A DNA stretch of 64,000 nucleotides. It comes from Rhizophagus clarus. Taxonomy: Eukaryota > Glomeromycota > Glomeromycetes > Glomerales > Glomeraceae. Positions 23,033-36,013 of the stretch are shown one piece after another. Location: the NCBI GenBank assembly GCA_015698045.1, contig BLAL01000175.1:124001-188000 (forward strand), in the 5' to 3' direction. The notes below the pieces were generated by a model. The model had not been told where the DNA came from. It worked only from the letters and a program-made list of their open reading frames with translations, and ran no database searches. Positions within the stretch are counted from its first letter, which is position 1, and each line of letters starts with the position of its first letter. A program made the position numbers and the translations under genes.

Positions 23033-24823
23033 AAAATTGAGTTGCAGGATACATATAATATCTTAATTGTATACCTGTAAAAATCACAGATCAATCCTTT
23101 TAATTATAAAATAAAACGTACAAAACTAGTGTTAGAAATTGTTAGAAGGTCCAAGGCGATCTTCACTGCTTTGATTCTCATGGTTTTAATTCATTTTAAT
23201 ATATTTACGTTAGTATATTTAGTATAGTTGATTATAAGGATAGGAAGGTGATTTAGGAAAAAAAATCATCGAGATATCTGCCAGTGGTTAGACAAGTAAT
23301 TTTAAACATTCGTTTATTATCTATTTTATGTTAATATTTAAACCGTGCATTTGCTATTAGATTTTAAATTAAGCAATTTCTCAATTGATTGAATTTAATA
23401 AACTTTGAACACTATACTATATATAAAGGTATACACCGCGTAATTACACCTTTTTATTTATTTTATTTTGTACATATTTTATTTGTGAAGAATCTTAAGT
23501 AGAAAATTTAATCGATATTATGCTCATGATATAACTTACTTATCCTTACCAGGTGTTGAAGTAAATTCTAGGGTAAAATCTCGAAAAAATAAAAATAGAC
23601 ACGTGAATATAAAAACTATACGTATATTATCCGACAAGCCGGAAACCTGAAAGTCTCGGCAGTCGGCATCAAATTTTGTCGTGTGTCCCGCACATGTTGG
23701 TTAACCGGTTATTAACCTGTTAAGGTTTTTTGGACCAGTTCCAAGTGGATAAAATGAACATTGAATCGTCTAATATTGAATATAAAAGTCTTTCGCACCG
23801 TTTTAAACAAACCGCAGAGAATAATAGTCTTATTTTATTGTTCATGAAGTGAATATTAACTTAATTAAATAATGAAGTCTGAATATTTATTCAAAAACTG
23901 TGTAAAATTATGAACAATTAGGAGGAATAAAATGCAAAACAGTAGTTAAATGAATTATCTGATTTGTAATTTAATAGGTTTATAGTTTATGTCCAATATT
24001 TTGCCTAGTTTATTTGGATCTTGATTCAGAATGTAAACAAAGTTTCATTAATTCCGGCCAAATTTTCCGAATTAACTCTAAACAAAAATTTAACTAAATA
24101 ATTTCTTGAAATTATATTAACTAATTATTTGCACTTTATTGTGAACTGTCAAGGAATCGAAATTGCTACGCCATAAAATGGTTAAAAAAAGAATTATTCG
24201 AGAAATTGATTTTTGATTAAACTAATATCGATCATCAGACTCAACGATAGTGTGTCATAATTAATAAAAAATATTGATCGAATCATCTTTTTTAAAGTCG
24301 CTGAAAGATTATCTTTTATTAAAATAGTCAAACCTCTAATTAACAACACGTACATGTACAGAAAGTGCCTAAAAAAAACATTTGTGTTGCCAAAAAAATA
24401 TATATATATATATACCAGCTAAGGGAATTTTGATGTTTTATAAAATAATAAATATCAAATATTTTTGATGAATTTATTTCGAATAGTATGTTAAATTTGC
24501 ATAAGAACTTTATACTCTCAAAAACATACAATCACATTGCCTCATGAAAAATATTCACGTGGTTTCCATTTTCAATAGTCTGATTTTGATTTGTTACTTG
24601 TTATCTGTTACGATAAAAATACGTCAGATGCCTAAACAGAAAAAAAGGTTATAAATAATTTGTCAATTTGTCTTTTTTCTTTCGCAAACACCAACAAAAA
24701 ATATAGATTTTTTCACTTTTATTTATTCATAAAGATGGTGATTATAGATTTTTTATTGTATCTTGTTATAGAAGTTTTGTATTATTGTTGCCTAACAGTA
24801 GTAAATGATAAAATGCACTTTAG
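23033..24823. other. Intergenic A/T-rich DNA
   Basis: No convincing gene. A (TA)n run lies near 24400. The end of this stretch may hold the 5' exon of the coiled-coil gene, but I cannot place its start. Confidence 0.4.
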
Positions 24824-25189
24824 ACTTCCATCTCAGACCTTTTTCAAAGAATAACTAATGGAATAAATGAGCGATACGACCTTTTAAATAGACGTTTTAC
24901 TAGTCTCGTGGACAATCAACGAACAATTAACGATGCTACAAACCAACATCTTGATAATATTGATCAACTTCTTGCACAAGTCAATCGAAATCTTGAACAA
25001 GTTAACCGTCGTCTTGACGATATTGACCGTCGTTTTGGTGGTTATGACCAAATTCTCGATAATATTATGCAGAATCTCGAAGAAGTCAACCAGGATGACC
25101 GAAAGCTTAATGTTCTTTTACAATTAACTACGCTTGGCATTTTGGTATTAGTAATAAGCGATCTCGGTTTATTGTTCAGAAGAAGCTAA
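24824..25189 (+). CDS. Coiled-coil protein with C-terminal membrane segment (last exon)
   Basis: The frame is open from 24824, immediately after an acceptor-like GCACTTTAG, and reads TSISDLFQRITNGINERYD before the GTG/Asp at 24908. Thus a 5' exon is probably missing and the gene starts upstream. The sequence is a long heptad pattern (NIDQLLAQVNRNLEQVN, RRLDDIDRRF, ILDNIMQNLEEVN), i.e. a coiled coil. It is followed by a hydrophobic segment LLQLTTLGILVLVISDLGLL and a short basic end FRRS. That layout fits a tail-anchored membrane protein with the coiled coil in the cytosol. Its codons are richer in C and G than the surroundings. No family assigned; a SNARE-like or tether role is only a structural analogy. 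Confidence 0.65.
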   Translation, partial: TSISDLFQRITNGINERYDLLNRRFTSLVDNQRTINDATNQHLDNIDQLLAQVNRNLEQVNRRLDDIDRRFGGYDQILDNIMQNLEEVNQDDRKLNVLLQLTTLGILVLVISDLGLLFRRS

Positions 25190-27599
25190 AAAGCATAGAC
25201 ATGGTAAAGTATTTTAATTTAAAATATATTAATTCATCAACTATTTGATAGTTCTTGTTTATTTTTAACAGTACATTATATAGTATACTTATTAATAAAA
25301 AAAATTAATTGTTGTAATATTTTATTTTATTTTTTTTTTTTTTAGATATAATTTTAAAATGCTATCGTTATGTTGAACCGAGTATTTGTAAATCTGAGGT
25401 AAACCGGAGTAGTTTAATAAGTGCTCTGCAGTAAATAACGAAAATAATATATACTTTGTTAATATTCAACGATTTAAAATCCGGGATACGATTTTTTATG
25501 ACATTACGTCATGGCTGATCAACGAATTCGATGCATAACGATAATATCGAGTGTAAGAATCGCCATAAAACAATAAATCGCTATAATTCGCTAAAAACAC
25601 TACAAATTAAATTGGTTAGACAAAAATGCCCTAAGAAACTGTTATTATCATTTTAGATAATGATTTTAATATATTTGTGCCCAAATCCGTCGATATTAGT
25701 CGGAGTTATGTCACTGCATATCATGTAAAATCGGTTGTTGTGATTATGATCGGATTATTAAAGTGATCGAAATAAAAATAAAACAATGTTAAGAGGTGCT
25801 CTGCAAGAGTTACTGTCTAAGAGAAAATATAGTGTGTATCATTCAGGAAAGGCCACCATGTCACGAAGTAAATATTGTACCGCTCGAAATCCATCGCTGT
25901 TTGTATCTGTGATTACTTCTAATGGACAGTTTCACATGAATGTAATCAGAGATTTTACGAGGTGATTACATTAAGTATTATCGACTGTATTATTATTGCA
26001 ATCAGCGCTGCGTATCAATTTATGCCGATATTTACATTAAAAATGATAGAGATCTTTGATAAATAAGGATTCACCGAGTAAAAGTATAACCTAACTTCCT
26101 TTTGCAATTGTATCAAATGGTTAATATTCCTTTCCTAATCTATTTTACACATAATAATGTTTCGCCTATTATGATATTTTGTCATTTGTAATACCCATTC
26201 GTGATCGCATAAATTATTTCCGCATGGTAATGGACAATGTATAATTTGTTTTTTCCGTATATGACACAATTCTCAATCCGTTCTTGCTAATCACTTTTTG
26301 CTTTCGTGCTTGTATCAATTCTATTAATATACGAGATTTTTTATTTTTTTAAAGTTTCCGTAATGCTCCCGATCCATTCCCCTTCACGTTTAATCTTGAT
26401 TTTCTCATTGTAATCGTGGTAATCCTTAGTTCTATATTTTTGTATATGCCAAATTTATCAAGCATATTTAAGACCCGATTAGTCTAAGAGCTGTGACTCC
26501 GTTATCCTTCGGAGAATCAGACAATTTGAAATTCTGTTTTACTAATAGACAATGAAACATTAGATAAGCGTCTTCCTTTTATGGGAAAACAAAAAGTGGA
26601 GAAAAACTGGAAATGTCTCTTATCTTCGTTATATAAATGATTCGATGTTGATTTGATTTTCTGCCGTTCATAGACAGAAGGAATAAATTTCTTTTTATTT
26701 TTATATAACCAATTACGACCATGGTTAATTCATCATTAACGATTTTGGTTACTTTACATCCAACATAAACCTACACTGAATTCTTTATTCTCAACTTGTC
26801 GCCTAATTTCATAACTCTTGCAGAACATACTTTCTGAAGATATCTATCTACTTTTTATCTAAACATAAGAGTGTTAGAATCAGCTGAAAACTATTCAAAG
26901 GGCACATACAAGAAAAATAAACATTTCAATACCTACTTCCATTTGTAAGATGCAAATTTGTTATTTGTTCGATCAATTATATTAGAATGGGTATTTTTTA
27001 CGAGTTAAGGGATGTGAGATTTGATTGTCAACGCTTTTATTACAATAATAGCGAGACATACTGTAGCTCGTGATTCGCCAACAACCCGTGCGATTATTTT
27101 TACTTGATTTTTCTAACACATAAAAATTCATTCTGATATCATTTAAATTACAAAAATAAATCATTCCGAGCAGGAATGACTAATGGTAAAAAATGATGTG
27201 ATCGTAATTGTAAGTTACTTGATAATTTATGCATAGTTCAACCTAGGAGATATGAAATTTATTTTCTGTAATTATTGAGTTGAAGTTACTTTGCGATAAA
27301 TGTTCCGTTGCCCACTGTTTTGTAATACCAAAGAATCATCTATGGACTATCACTTGACTAACGTAAAATAGACGCAAAAAAAATCATTTCACTAAATTTC
27401 CTATCTGAGAATAATTTTAATATGTATTATTATAAAGTAAGTATGTTCTAATAAACAAGAAATATATATAATCAATAACTATAAGAATTCAAATTTTATG
27501 ACATTGACAGGAATTGTAATCTTCTTGATTATGCTTTTTGTGAAGTGAACGATAATCACAGTGTGTCAATAGTTGATCGTTTTTCCGCGTAATTGCAAA
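25190..27599. other. Intergenic DNA with a possible Tc1/mariner relic
   Basis: No intact gene. On the minus strand around 27130-27000 a frame reads IIARVVGESRATVCLAIIV, resembling a helix-turn-helix of Tc1/mariner transposases. Further along the same strand (26900-26500) are scattered protein-like pieces with many stops. I rate this as a weak transposase relic. Around 25860 there is a short frame MSRSKYCTARNPSLFVSV with no support. Confidence 0.3.
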
Positions 27600-27900
27600 G
27601 GTTTTATTAGCAATGACTCAAGTGTTATAAGTTTATGAATTTGGTAGAAAAACTTCTTCACAAAGGGGTAATAATTGATGAAAAGTTGACCTTTTATATA
27701 ATAACTTTGGAAAAGTGTCAAGAATAACTGTGTTACTTGTTTCTAGTATCGATGGACAACCATTTGGTGTATTAAAGCAAAGTCCTTCCTATTCTGATTA
27801 AAATTTATTTATATAGGTGAATGTGTGTGATTCCAAGGTTCGGCTGTATTTAACAATGATGGAAATTTATGGGCAAAGTCTACAAATTTCTTTCGCTGTA
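27600..27900 (+). pseudogene. Relic of a trypsin-like peptidase gene
   Basis: From 27631 the sequence reads VYEFGRKTSSQRGNN, two stops, then KVDLLYNNFGKVSRITVLLV. After an intron-like gap comes a degraded GEC..GSAVFNNDGNLW, where the intact family has a G-D-S serine motif. The order and the last intron position match the minus-strand relative at 34815-35877, and the two can be aligned by eye. Only the C-terminal third survives. Confidence 0.6.
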
Positions 27901-28565
27901 GTCTCTGAAACATATGAAGATGAATAAAATTAAAACTAGATGAATTGCATTGTAATTTTTAAGTTACGCAAGTGTTACTAGTAGTTAAAAAGGATATCCG
28001 ATCAAATTCTCGACACCCACTTGCACGATTAACACAAGACCGACAACAAAATCTCGACAATCAAAATCTCGACAACCCAAAATCCCGAAGGTCATTCGAC
28101 AATTTATAATATCAATAATAATAAAATATGACAAATTCGAAAGTGCTATATAATAATTTGAATTCTAGGACATGTTAATTAAATACAGTATATTAAAAAA
28201 AGCATTAATAATCTAGTGAATTAGTTTATTATAAAGAATAGGTAACAATGGCTTTTAAAATATAGGTACAAATTAATAATTTCAATAAATATATATGTAG
28301 CATTAAAATAATTTATTGCGATATAGTAAAAATTTTGGGATAATCATCTTGTTGGAATAAAACATGACGACTGTCGGGATTTTAGGTTGTTGAGATTTTT
28401 TGGTTGTTGAGATTTTGGTGTCGGTCTTGTTGATCGGTCGAATGGGGGTGTTCGAAAGACTAAAAAAAAAAACTTGTACTACACTAAACAGTCTGACATA
28501 TGACATTGTTACTCTTTATTAAATTAGTTGTCACACAAATCATTTTTTGGTATGTCAGAACGCCA
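27901..28565. other. Intergenic DNA with small inverted 'TCTCGACA' motifs
   Basis: Around 28010-28090, AAATCTCGACAA recurs three times. Inverted versions (TTGTTGAGATTTT, GGTGTCGGTC) occur at about 28385-28440. The ~430-bp segment 28010-28440 therefore has inverted-repeat ends and may be a degraded foldback element. The family promoter follows. Confidence 0.45.
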
Positions 28566-28570
28566 ATTTC

Positions 28571-28578
28571 TATAAATA
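28571..28578 (+). promoter_or_regulatory. TATA box of kinase-Sel1 gene B
   Basis: TATAAATA, 96 nt upstream of the ATG at 28667, preceded by the family motif CACACAAATCATTTTTTGG. Confidence 0.65.
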
Positions 28579-28666
28579 GTACAAAATTCCTTTTTTTTCC
28601 TTTTTTTCCTTAATTTTTTTGACGTAAAATTAATTTCCGCAGTATAAACTTTACTGTACTTAAACA

Positions 28667-30839
28667 ATGTCTAATAACACTGAACCTAAAGTAATTGGAG
28701 ATACAAATGATTGGATTGATTGGATTGAAGAATCTATTGCGAAGAAACAAATTAAGTTTTATGATTACAAACATTTTGATAATACTCAAGAAATTGGATC
28801 CGGAAGTCTCGGAAAAGTTTATCGTGCAAATTGGAAAAATTCTCATGGTTATTTAGCGTTGAAATCTTTTATTAATTTTAACATCGCGGCTGAAGAAATT
28901 GTTAATGAAGTTGTTATTTATATATATAAGTAAATTGTTGCCTTTACATTACTCTAATGTGCATTACGTTCCTAATTTACGATGCTATTTTGGTTTAGCT
29001 TAAACTTCGACGTGAAGTGGATTTTCATGAGAATATTATTCGATTTTATGGTATTACAACTGGTATTATAAATATTTTAAGAGAATTACTTTTTTAAAAA
29101 TGAAAAATGAAAAAAAAACCTAAAATGATTTTTTTTTTTTTTTTTTTTAAGAAAACCAAAATGATAATTCAAAAAAATATTTGCTAGTTATGGAGTACGC
29201 CGATAGTGGTACCCTTCGAAATTATCTAAGCGAACGCTTTGTAAATCTCACTTGGAATGATAAGTTTAATTTGGCACTTCAGTTAGTTAATGCTATATCG
29301 TTTTTGCATGATGGAGAAATAGCGCATCGTGATTTGGTAGGTTATTTACTATTTGCATTTTATCAATTTATGCTATATGATTTATCAATATAATTATTAA
29401 TTTTATTTAATAATAGAATCCCAATAACATACTAGTTCAAAAGAACACCATTAAATTAGCAGATTTTGGATTATCAAACAGGATTAAAGAATCATTTAAT
29501 TTTCAATCAAATTTATTTAAAAGTATCGCCTACGTTGATCCACAAATTTTTAATGTAAAAAAGAATAGTAAAAATCAAATACAAATATATTCATTAAATA
29601 AGAAGAGTGACATATATAGTATTGGCGTACTCTTATGGGAAATTTCTAGCGGACGATCGCCTTTTTTTAATGAACCAAATGATTTTGGTTTGGCTATGAA
29701 AATATTAAATGGTCTCAGAGAGAAACCTATTCTTCATACACCTGAAGATTACATAAAAATATATACTGGTGAATATAATGAAATTTTAATTATTGTATAA
29801 AATAATTGCAATTCTCGCTAATTATTAGTTTTTTTTTTTATATTTAGATTGTTGGAATAATGAACCAGATAATCGTCCAACTATCAACCAGGTCTTTTCA
29901 AAATTAAATGCGATTATTTCAGATTTTCAAGAAAATGAATATAATGTAGATATTCAACTATTAAGTGAGCAGCTGCCTAATCCAAATAATGAAGTTCCTG
30001 AAAATATTATTAATAATTCACTGAATAAGCAAATTATTCGAAAGTTTAATAGGATTAATATAAAAGAAATAGAACCTTTAATTTCATCAAATCTAATTTT
30101 AAATGACTTTGAACTAGTAGTTAATGAAATAATTCATTTTCTTGAAGATGTAGAAATGACAGTAATAAGAAAAAATAAAATTATTAAATATCTTAATATT
30201 CATAATATATCCTTACAAGAAATTTATAATTGGTTATTAAGTGATCAGAATAATTCTAATTCAGTTTTTCTACTTGGAGTATTTAATCATTTTGGAATCA
30301 CAATTGGTGTCGATGAACACAAAGCGTTTAAATTATATTTAAAGGCAGCAAATTCAGGAAATTTATCTGGAATGATTAGTTTAGGAAATTGTTATGACAA
30401 AGGAATTGGGACCGGCGTTGATAAACAAAAGGCATTTGAGCTATATCAAAATGCTGCAAATTTAGGAAGTAAACGTGGGATATATAGTATAGGATATTGT
30501 TATTTTAATGGAATTGGAACTAGTATTAATATACAAAAAGCATTTGAACTATTCCAAAAGGCTACAAATTTAGGTATTACACTTGGAATGACCTATTTGG
30601 GATATTGTTATGACAATGGAATTGGAACCAATATTGATAAACAAAAGGCATTTGAACTATATCAAATGGCTGCGAATTTAGGATATTATATAGCTCAATA
30701 TAATCTTGCTATTATGTATGAATATGGAGATGGAGTTAAAATGGATATAAATCAAGCAATTAATTGGTATAAAAAATCTGCTGAACAAGGAAGTCAGGAT
30801 GCCCAATATAAGCTAAAAGTACTAGTAACCATAAAGTAA
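28667..30839 (+). CDS. Protein kinase with C-terminal Sel1 repeats (gene B)
   Basis: Exons 28667-28909, 28999-29062, 29152-29336, 29417-29768 and 29848-30839 join in phases 0,1,0,1 to 611 residues. The kinase domain keeps GSGSLGKV, Lys in LALKSF, HRDL-NPNN, ADFGLSNR and IGVLLWEISSG, so it is catalytically plausible. The C-terminal part carries about five Sel1 units, ending AINWYKKSAEQGSQDAQYKL. The exon 1 donor is GTTGTT instead of the GTAATT of its relatives, and the exon 4 donor is GTGAAT. A stronger GTAAAT lies 21 nt downstream of the first but would break the phase, so splicing efficiency is a question. Otherwise intact, with a canonical TATA box. Confidence 0.88.
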
Positions 30840-31364
30840 TAAATTTTCATTATATTTCGCTCATATATCATTTTTAGAAAATTCTCAACCTTATCAGTGC
30901 CTACAAAATCTTTTCAATTAAAATTATGAATAAAATTATACTGTTAATAGTAAATTATATAATATTCTGTATACTGAGAATGTACTTAGATAAATAAAAT
31001 TGTTTATTTTTACAAATGAACTTTTAACATAGATTTATTTTTGGAGACAGTTATACAGTTATACATGTTTAATTGAATTGTATCAGATATAATTTTTAAT
31101 TGTGGATTTATTCAAAATTATAAATATTAAGTAAAAGTTAGAATTGTTGAAATAAAATAGCAATTATAATAAGAAGTTATCTAGGTGCCACCGGGGTGTT
31201 ATTTTTTTTATTTTATATTTGTCACATGCATTAGTATAAGTTTTCATTATTATTAATACGCCATTAAAAATATTGTTGCTCATTACTAAATTTTGTTGCT
31301 ACATAAGCACGACTTACAGGTCACACAAATAATTTAATTTTTTTGGAAGGTGCCACAATTCAAC
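30840..31364. other. Intergenic DNA between kinase-Sel1 copies B and C
   Basis: The distal half is A/T-rich. The proximal part (31255-31364) is recognisable family promoter sequence (ATTGTTGCTCATTACTAAATT). No gene. Confidence 0.5.
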
Positions 31365-31454
31365 TACAAATAGTACAACTTTCTTTTTTTTGGATTGTCT
31401 GTTTTTCTTAAAACTTAATTGTAAAGTAATTTCCGCAGTAAAAATTTTCTTGCA

Positions 31455-33580
31455 ATGTCAAAACATAAACGCTGAACTTAAATTTACTGGTAATACAAAT
31501 GAATGGATTGATTGGATCGAAGAATCCATTACGAAAAATAAAATTGAATATTATGATTATAAACATTTTAATAATATTCAAGAAATTGGTTTTGGAAGTT
31601 TTGGAAAAGTTTATCGTGCGAATTACAAAAATTCTCATAATTACTTAACGTTAAAATCTTTTTTTAATTTCAATATCGCGATTAAAGAAATCGTTAATGA
31701 AGTAATTATGATAATATATGAAATATTTATTTTTTGTCTTTATGATATATCTATATATTACGTTCCTAACTTATAATTTTATTTATTTTTAGATTAAACT
31801 TCAACGTGAAGTGGATTTTCATGAAAATATAATTCGTTTTTATGGTATAACAACAGGTACGACGTTATGAATATTTAAATATTATTTTAATAATAATGAA
31901 ATCTGAAATAAAATTTTCTTTTAAAAAGAAATCCAAAGTGACAGTTCAAAAAAATATTTCCTAGTGATGGAATATGCTGATAATGGAGTCCTTCGAAACT
32001 ATTTAAACGAAAACTTTGAGAACCTCACTTGGAATGATAAGATAAATTTGGCACTTCAGTTAGCTAATGCTATATCATATTTACATGATAAAGAAATCGT
32101 GCATCGTGATTTGGTATGTACTTATTTACAGGTTACAACATAACTAATAAAATTTAAGTAACATTTTTATTCATTTAATATTAGCACTCTAATAATATAT
32201 TAGTTTATAAAAATAACATTAAAACTGGCTGATTTAGGATTATCAAGAAGGATTGAAAAATTATCCAATATTCAATCTAAATTGTTTGATATAATTACTT
32301 ATATTGATCCGCATGTTTTTAACATCAAATGTGACAGCAACGTTCAAATACAAATATATTCATTAAAAAAAAAAGAGTGATGTTTACAGTATTGTCATAC
32401 TCTTATGGGAAATCTCTTGTGGACGCCCGCCTTTTTATAACAAACCATATAATGTTAGTTTGGCTACCGAAATATTACAAGGTCTTATAGAAAAGCCAAA
32501 TCCAAATACACCTGAAAGTTATATAAAATATATACGGTAAAATCAAATTTAATTAATATTTAAATAGTAATTATCACTAATTATAAGTTTGTTTATATTG
32601 AGATTGCTGGAATAATGAACCGAATAATCGTCCAAATATCGACCAAGTTGTTACAAAATTAAATACAATTATTTCAGGGTTTCAGCAAAATGAATATAAT
32701 GCAGATATCCAATTGTCAAATGAACAGCTGCTTAAACCAAATAATGGAATTTCCGAAAATGACATTAATAATTCATTGCATAAGAAAATGTCTCAAATTA
32801 TTCAAAATTTTAGTAGAATTAATATAAAAGAAATAGGGCCTTCAATTTCATCAAATCTAATTAGGAATGATTTTGAATTAATAGTCAATGAAATAATATT
32901 CCTATTTGAAAATGTAGAAATAGAAAAGAAAAAATACGAAACCATTAATTTTCTTAATAATTACAATGTATCCTTACAAAAAATTTATAATTGGTTATTA
33001 AATAATCAGGATAATTCCAATTCTATTTTTTTGCTTGGAGTATTTAATCATTTTGGGATTGAAGGCAATGTGGATAAACAAAAAGCATTTGAGTTATATC
33101 AAAAAGCAGCAAATTCAGAAAATGTATTTGGAATGACTAGTTTAGGATATTGTTATGGAAATGGAAGTGGGACCAGTCTTAATAAACAAAAAGCATTTAA
33201 TCTATACCAAAAGGCAGCGAATTTAGGAAGCGTACGTGGAATGCATAATTTAGCATGTTGTTATAGAACTGGAGATGGAACTAACATTAATGGACAAAAG
33301 GCATTTGAATTATATCAAAAATGTGCAAATTTAGGAAATGTAATTAGAATAAGTGATTTAGGATATTGTCATGAAAACGGTATTGGGACCAGTGTTGATG
33401 AACAAGAAGCATTTGAACTATATCAAAAGGCTGCGAATTTAGGATATTATTTAGCTCAATATAATCTTGCTTGTATGCATAAAATTGGAAAAGGGGTTGA
33501 AAGGGATAAAGATCAAGCAATTTATTAGTATAAAAATCTGCTGAACAAGGATATATAGTTGCCCAATATGGATTAATGTA
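31455..33580 (+). pseudogene. Broken kinase-Sel1 gene (copy C)
   Basis: The homologous ATG at 31455 is out of frame (ATG TCA AAA CAT AAA CGC TGA) because of an indel just after it, and the TATA box has become TACAAATA (31365-31372). Exon 2 is 31793-31856 and exon 3 is 31929-32113, with HRDL intact. Exon 4 (from 32185) has a frameshift at about 32218, DLG for DFG, and a second frameshift in an A-run at 32365-32374. The acceptor of exon 5 (from 32603) is TTGAG. A long Sel1 part remains open to 33528, where TAG replaces the Trp of YWYKK and one A is lost. Six or more lesions across promoter, start, kinase and tail. The Sel1 part, 32713-33528, is still a 271-codon frame. Confidence 0.87.
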
Positions 33581-34814
33581 ATAAATTTTTCATTGTGAAT
33601 TCTCCACATTTTATGTAAAATAATTTTGAATCGTACAACGTCTGTATTCTATATTATTATGGGTAAATCGATTTTGAACTACGAATTCAATTTGATACAC
33701 ATTTAGTTAAACTGCGCCTAATTATTGAAATATTATGCACGTACATATTGCATGACTTGCAGTTATTTAAGTTAAAAAAAAAATCCGCTCAATTTATGTC
33801 ATGTTTTTTTAAATGATTTAAAATGAAATCTTAAAATCAAGATCGGAACATACTGATTCACATATCATTTGATACTTCCCCATTTTTATAATGATATTTT
33901 CAGGAGTTCTACCTGAACTAACATATGAAGTTATAAAATATTATGTTTCAAAACGGAAGTACGAAACCTAAATTTTTTAAAAAATTTTCTCTTTTTTTTT
34001 TATATATATTTTGCAGATATCAAATTCAATTTTTCCGGACTTTTATTAACACAAAAGTTTAGAAGCTTTCTCTTCAAAACCTACCAATCAAAAAAATTAT
34101 TTTTTTTAAAAAATTTTTTTCTCGTCTTCTATCACTTTACCTGAATCTTAATCAATTGCGCGGGCTTCAAATTCGATAATTGAAATATTATCAAATCGAG
34201 ACGTATATTCTTTTTTAATTTGCGATCTGAGAAAATGTGATGGATTATCAATTTTGAGCATAATAATGACATGTGATTTTCTCGCTTGGAAAATTACTAA
34301 GAATGACAAGACAATTAAGTCGATTTCTACATTTTGCTTTTTCTAATTGTAAAAGTCCATATGGTCAGCCATTACATCATTGCACAGAAATATTTTTATG
34401 CAACAAAATCCGAGTCACTGCTCCGGACTAACTGTTTGGCATTCGTAGCATCTGTTCACAACATTTTCAAAACTCGGTATTAATGGCAATGCAAAAGATT
34501 CAACAATGTATCTAAGCAAAAATCTGATTTTATATGAGGAGTTATATTTGGTAAAAGATATTATTGCCAGGAATTTGATGGAAATCCATAAAAATTAGTT
34601 GTTCATTGGTCGATCAACCGATATATACTAATTGTACTATTGTACAAATTATATACAGTATAAATTAACTTTTAATGTATTACCAGTAAATGCATTTGCC
34701 TATTGAATCATTTATTTTCACTATGCATGATGATATCTTTATCATTATTACAAATAATAAAATTATATTAACTAATTAACAAGTGTAAAATCAGCTTTAA
34801 ATCTTGTTTGAACA
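33581..34814. other. Intergenic A/T-rich DNA
   Basis: No gene supported. A few higher-G+C patches near 34280-34480 look like remnants of coding DNA but give no readable protein. Confidence 0.4.
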
Positions 34815-35877
34815 TCATTTAATATTAAATGCAATATGTATAGGAATAATAAAGTGGTATGGAGTATCAAATCCATAGTATATTTCCCATAATTGTCCGT
34901 TGTCATCAAATGCAGCTGAACTTGAATCACCAAGTTCGCCTATGTAAATAAATTTTAATCAGAATAGGAAATACTATGTTGCTTTAATACATATATCAAC
35001 TTACCAATGGCTGTTCATTAATACTAGAAATAAGCAAAGCAGATATTTTTAATACTTCTCCAAAGTTTTTGATATAAAATTAGAACCATTTTATCGATCA
35101 CTACTCCTAGACTTTGGGTCATCGCTTGTAGAATCCTTGCAAGTTGCAAGTACGAATAATGGTCTCAGAACCAAGTGGGCTGTTTGAATTAACTCCCGGT
35201 ACCCTGTTACAATCATCAATTTCACAGAAGGCATAATCAAGTATATCACTACCACTGTTGATACCACTAAACTTGCATGTAACCTTGGCGCAGGAACTTG
35301 TATTAGGATCCTAATTAATTTTCAAAAATATAAACTTTGGCTCAATATTGAAATATAAAAAACAAATTCATACATTTTCATATTTTCCTGGTTGAACTAC
35401 TAAACTGCACACCTCTCCAACTGCATGTCCTACCGTAGGTATGAATTTCTTCCTGTTGTCTCTTGTCTGAAAACAAGCTCCTAATATGCGCGCATTTTCA
35501 ACTTCTGAATTTCCGATGCTAATACCAGGCTTGAGTATTTCATGATAAGTTCGAGGATTAGAAGCTGGAACAACCTCTCCATATCTAAACAATACTGGAT
35601 ACCCTTTAAACGTGGCAGGTAAAGGGATTTGTACAGTTTCATCAAGAAAAATGACAATTATGGAGGGTTTATTATCAACTATTCCTGGACCTACGAAAGC
35701 TATCAATTCCTTTCCTTCCTCTATAAATTTATTTAAAAAGGCCTCTCTAGCGATCATAAGCTTTCCAAGCAGATTGAAGTCACCAACTGTTTGAATCTCA
35801 CGTTCGCCAAGTGGTTCTGCATATTCTTCTTGATGCAACATTATGATTAATGAGTTAATTGTTTTACAAATTAACAT
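34815..35877 (-). pseudogene. Trypsin-like peptidase-domain gene, frameshifted
   Basis: The first coding exon (35877 or the ATG at 35841, to 35374) encodes MLHQEEYAEPLGEREIQTVG..., then GISIGNSEVENARILGACF and FIPTVGHAVG, where the His is the expected catalytic His. After a GTATGA..TTAG intron, the exon from 35310 gives DPNTSSCAKV and DILDYAFCEIDD (a candidate catalytic Asp), then TGA. Protein-like sequence resumes in shifted frames (SLGVVIDKMV, then IKNFGEVLKISALLISS). An exon from 34939 reads GELGDSSSAAFDDNGQLW, with GDSSS as the catalytic Ser motif, ending FNIK at 34815. The triad is therefore intact, but at least two frameshifts break the chain. No signal peptide seen. Chymotrypsin-fold proteases of this type are repeated in Glomeromycotina genomes (general knowledge). 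Confidence 0.7.
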
Positions 35878-36013
35878 TTACGATATTATATCACAAACCT
35901 CGTGGATAAGATAAATATTTATTGCATATCTCGCACTCGTGTAACACTAAATATTATTGGTTACAATGTTACATAATAAAAACATTAAAACATTACTAAC
36001 AATACGTCATAAG

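Noticed and set aside
31408..31638. Minus-strand frame (also 28610-28846)
   Set aside because: Antisense to exon 1 of the kinase-Sel1 genes; both arise from the same conserved exon.
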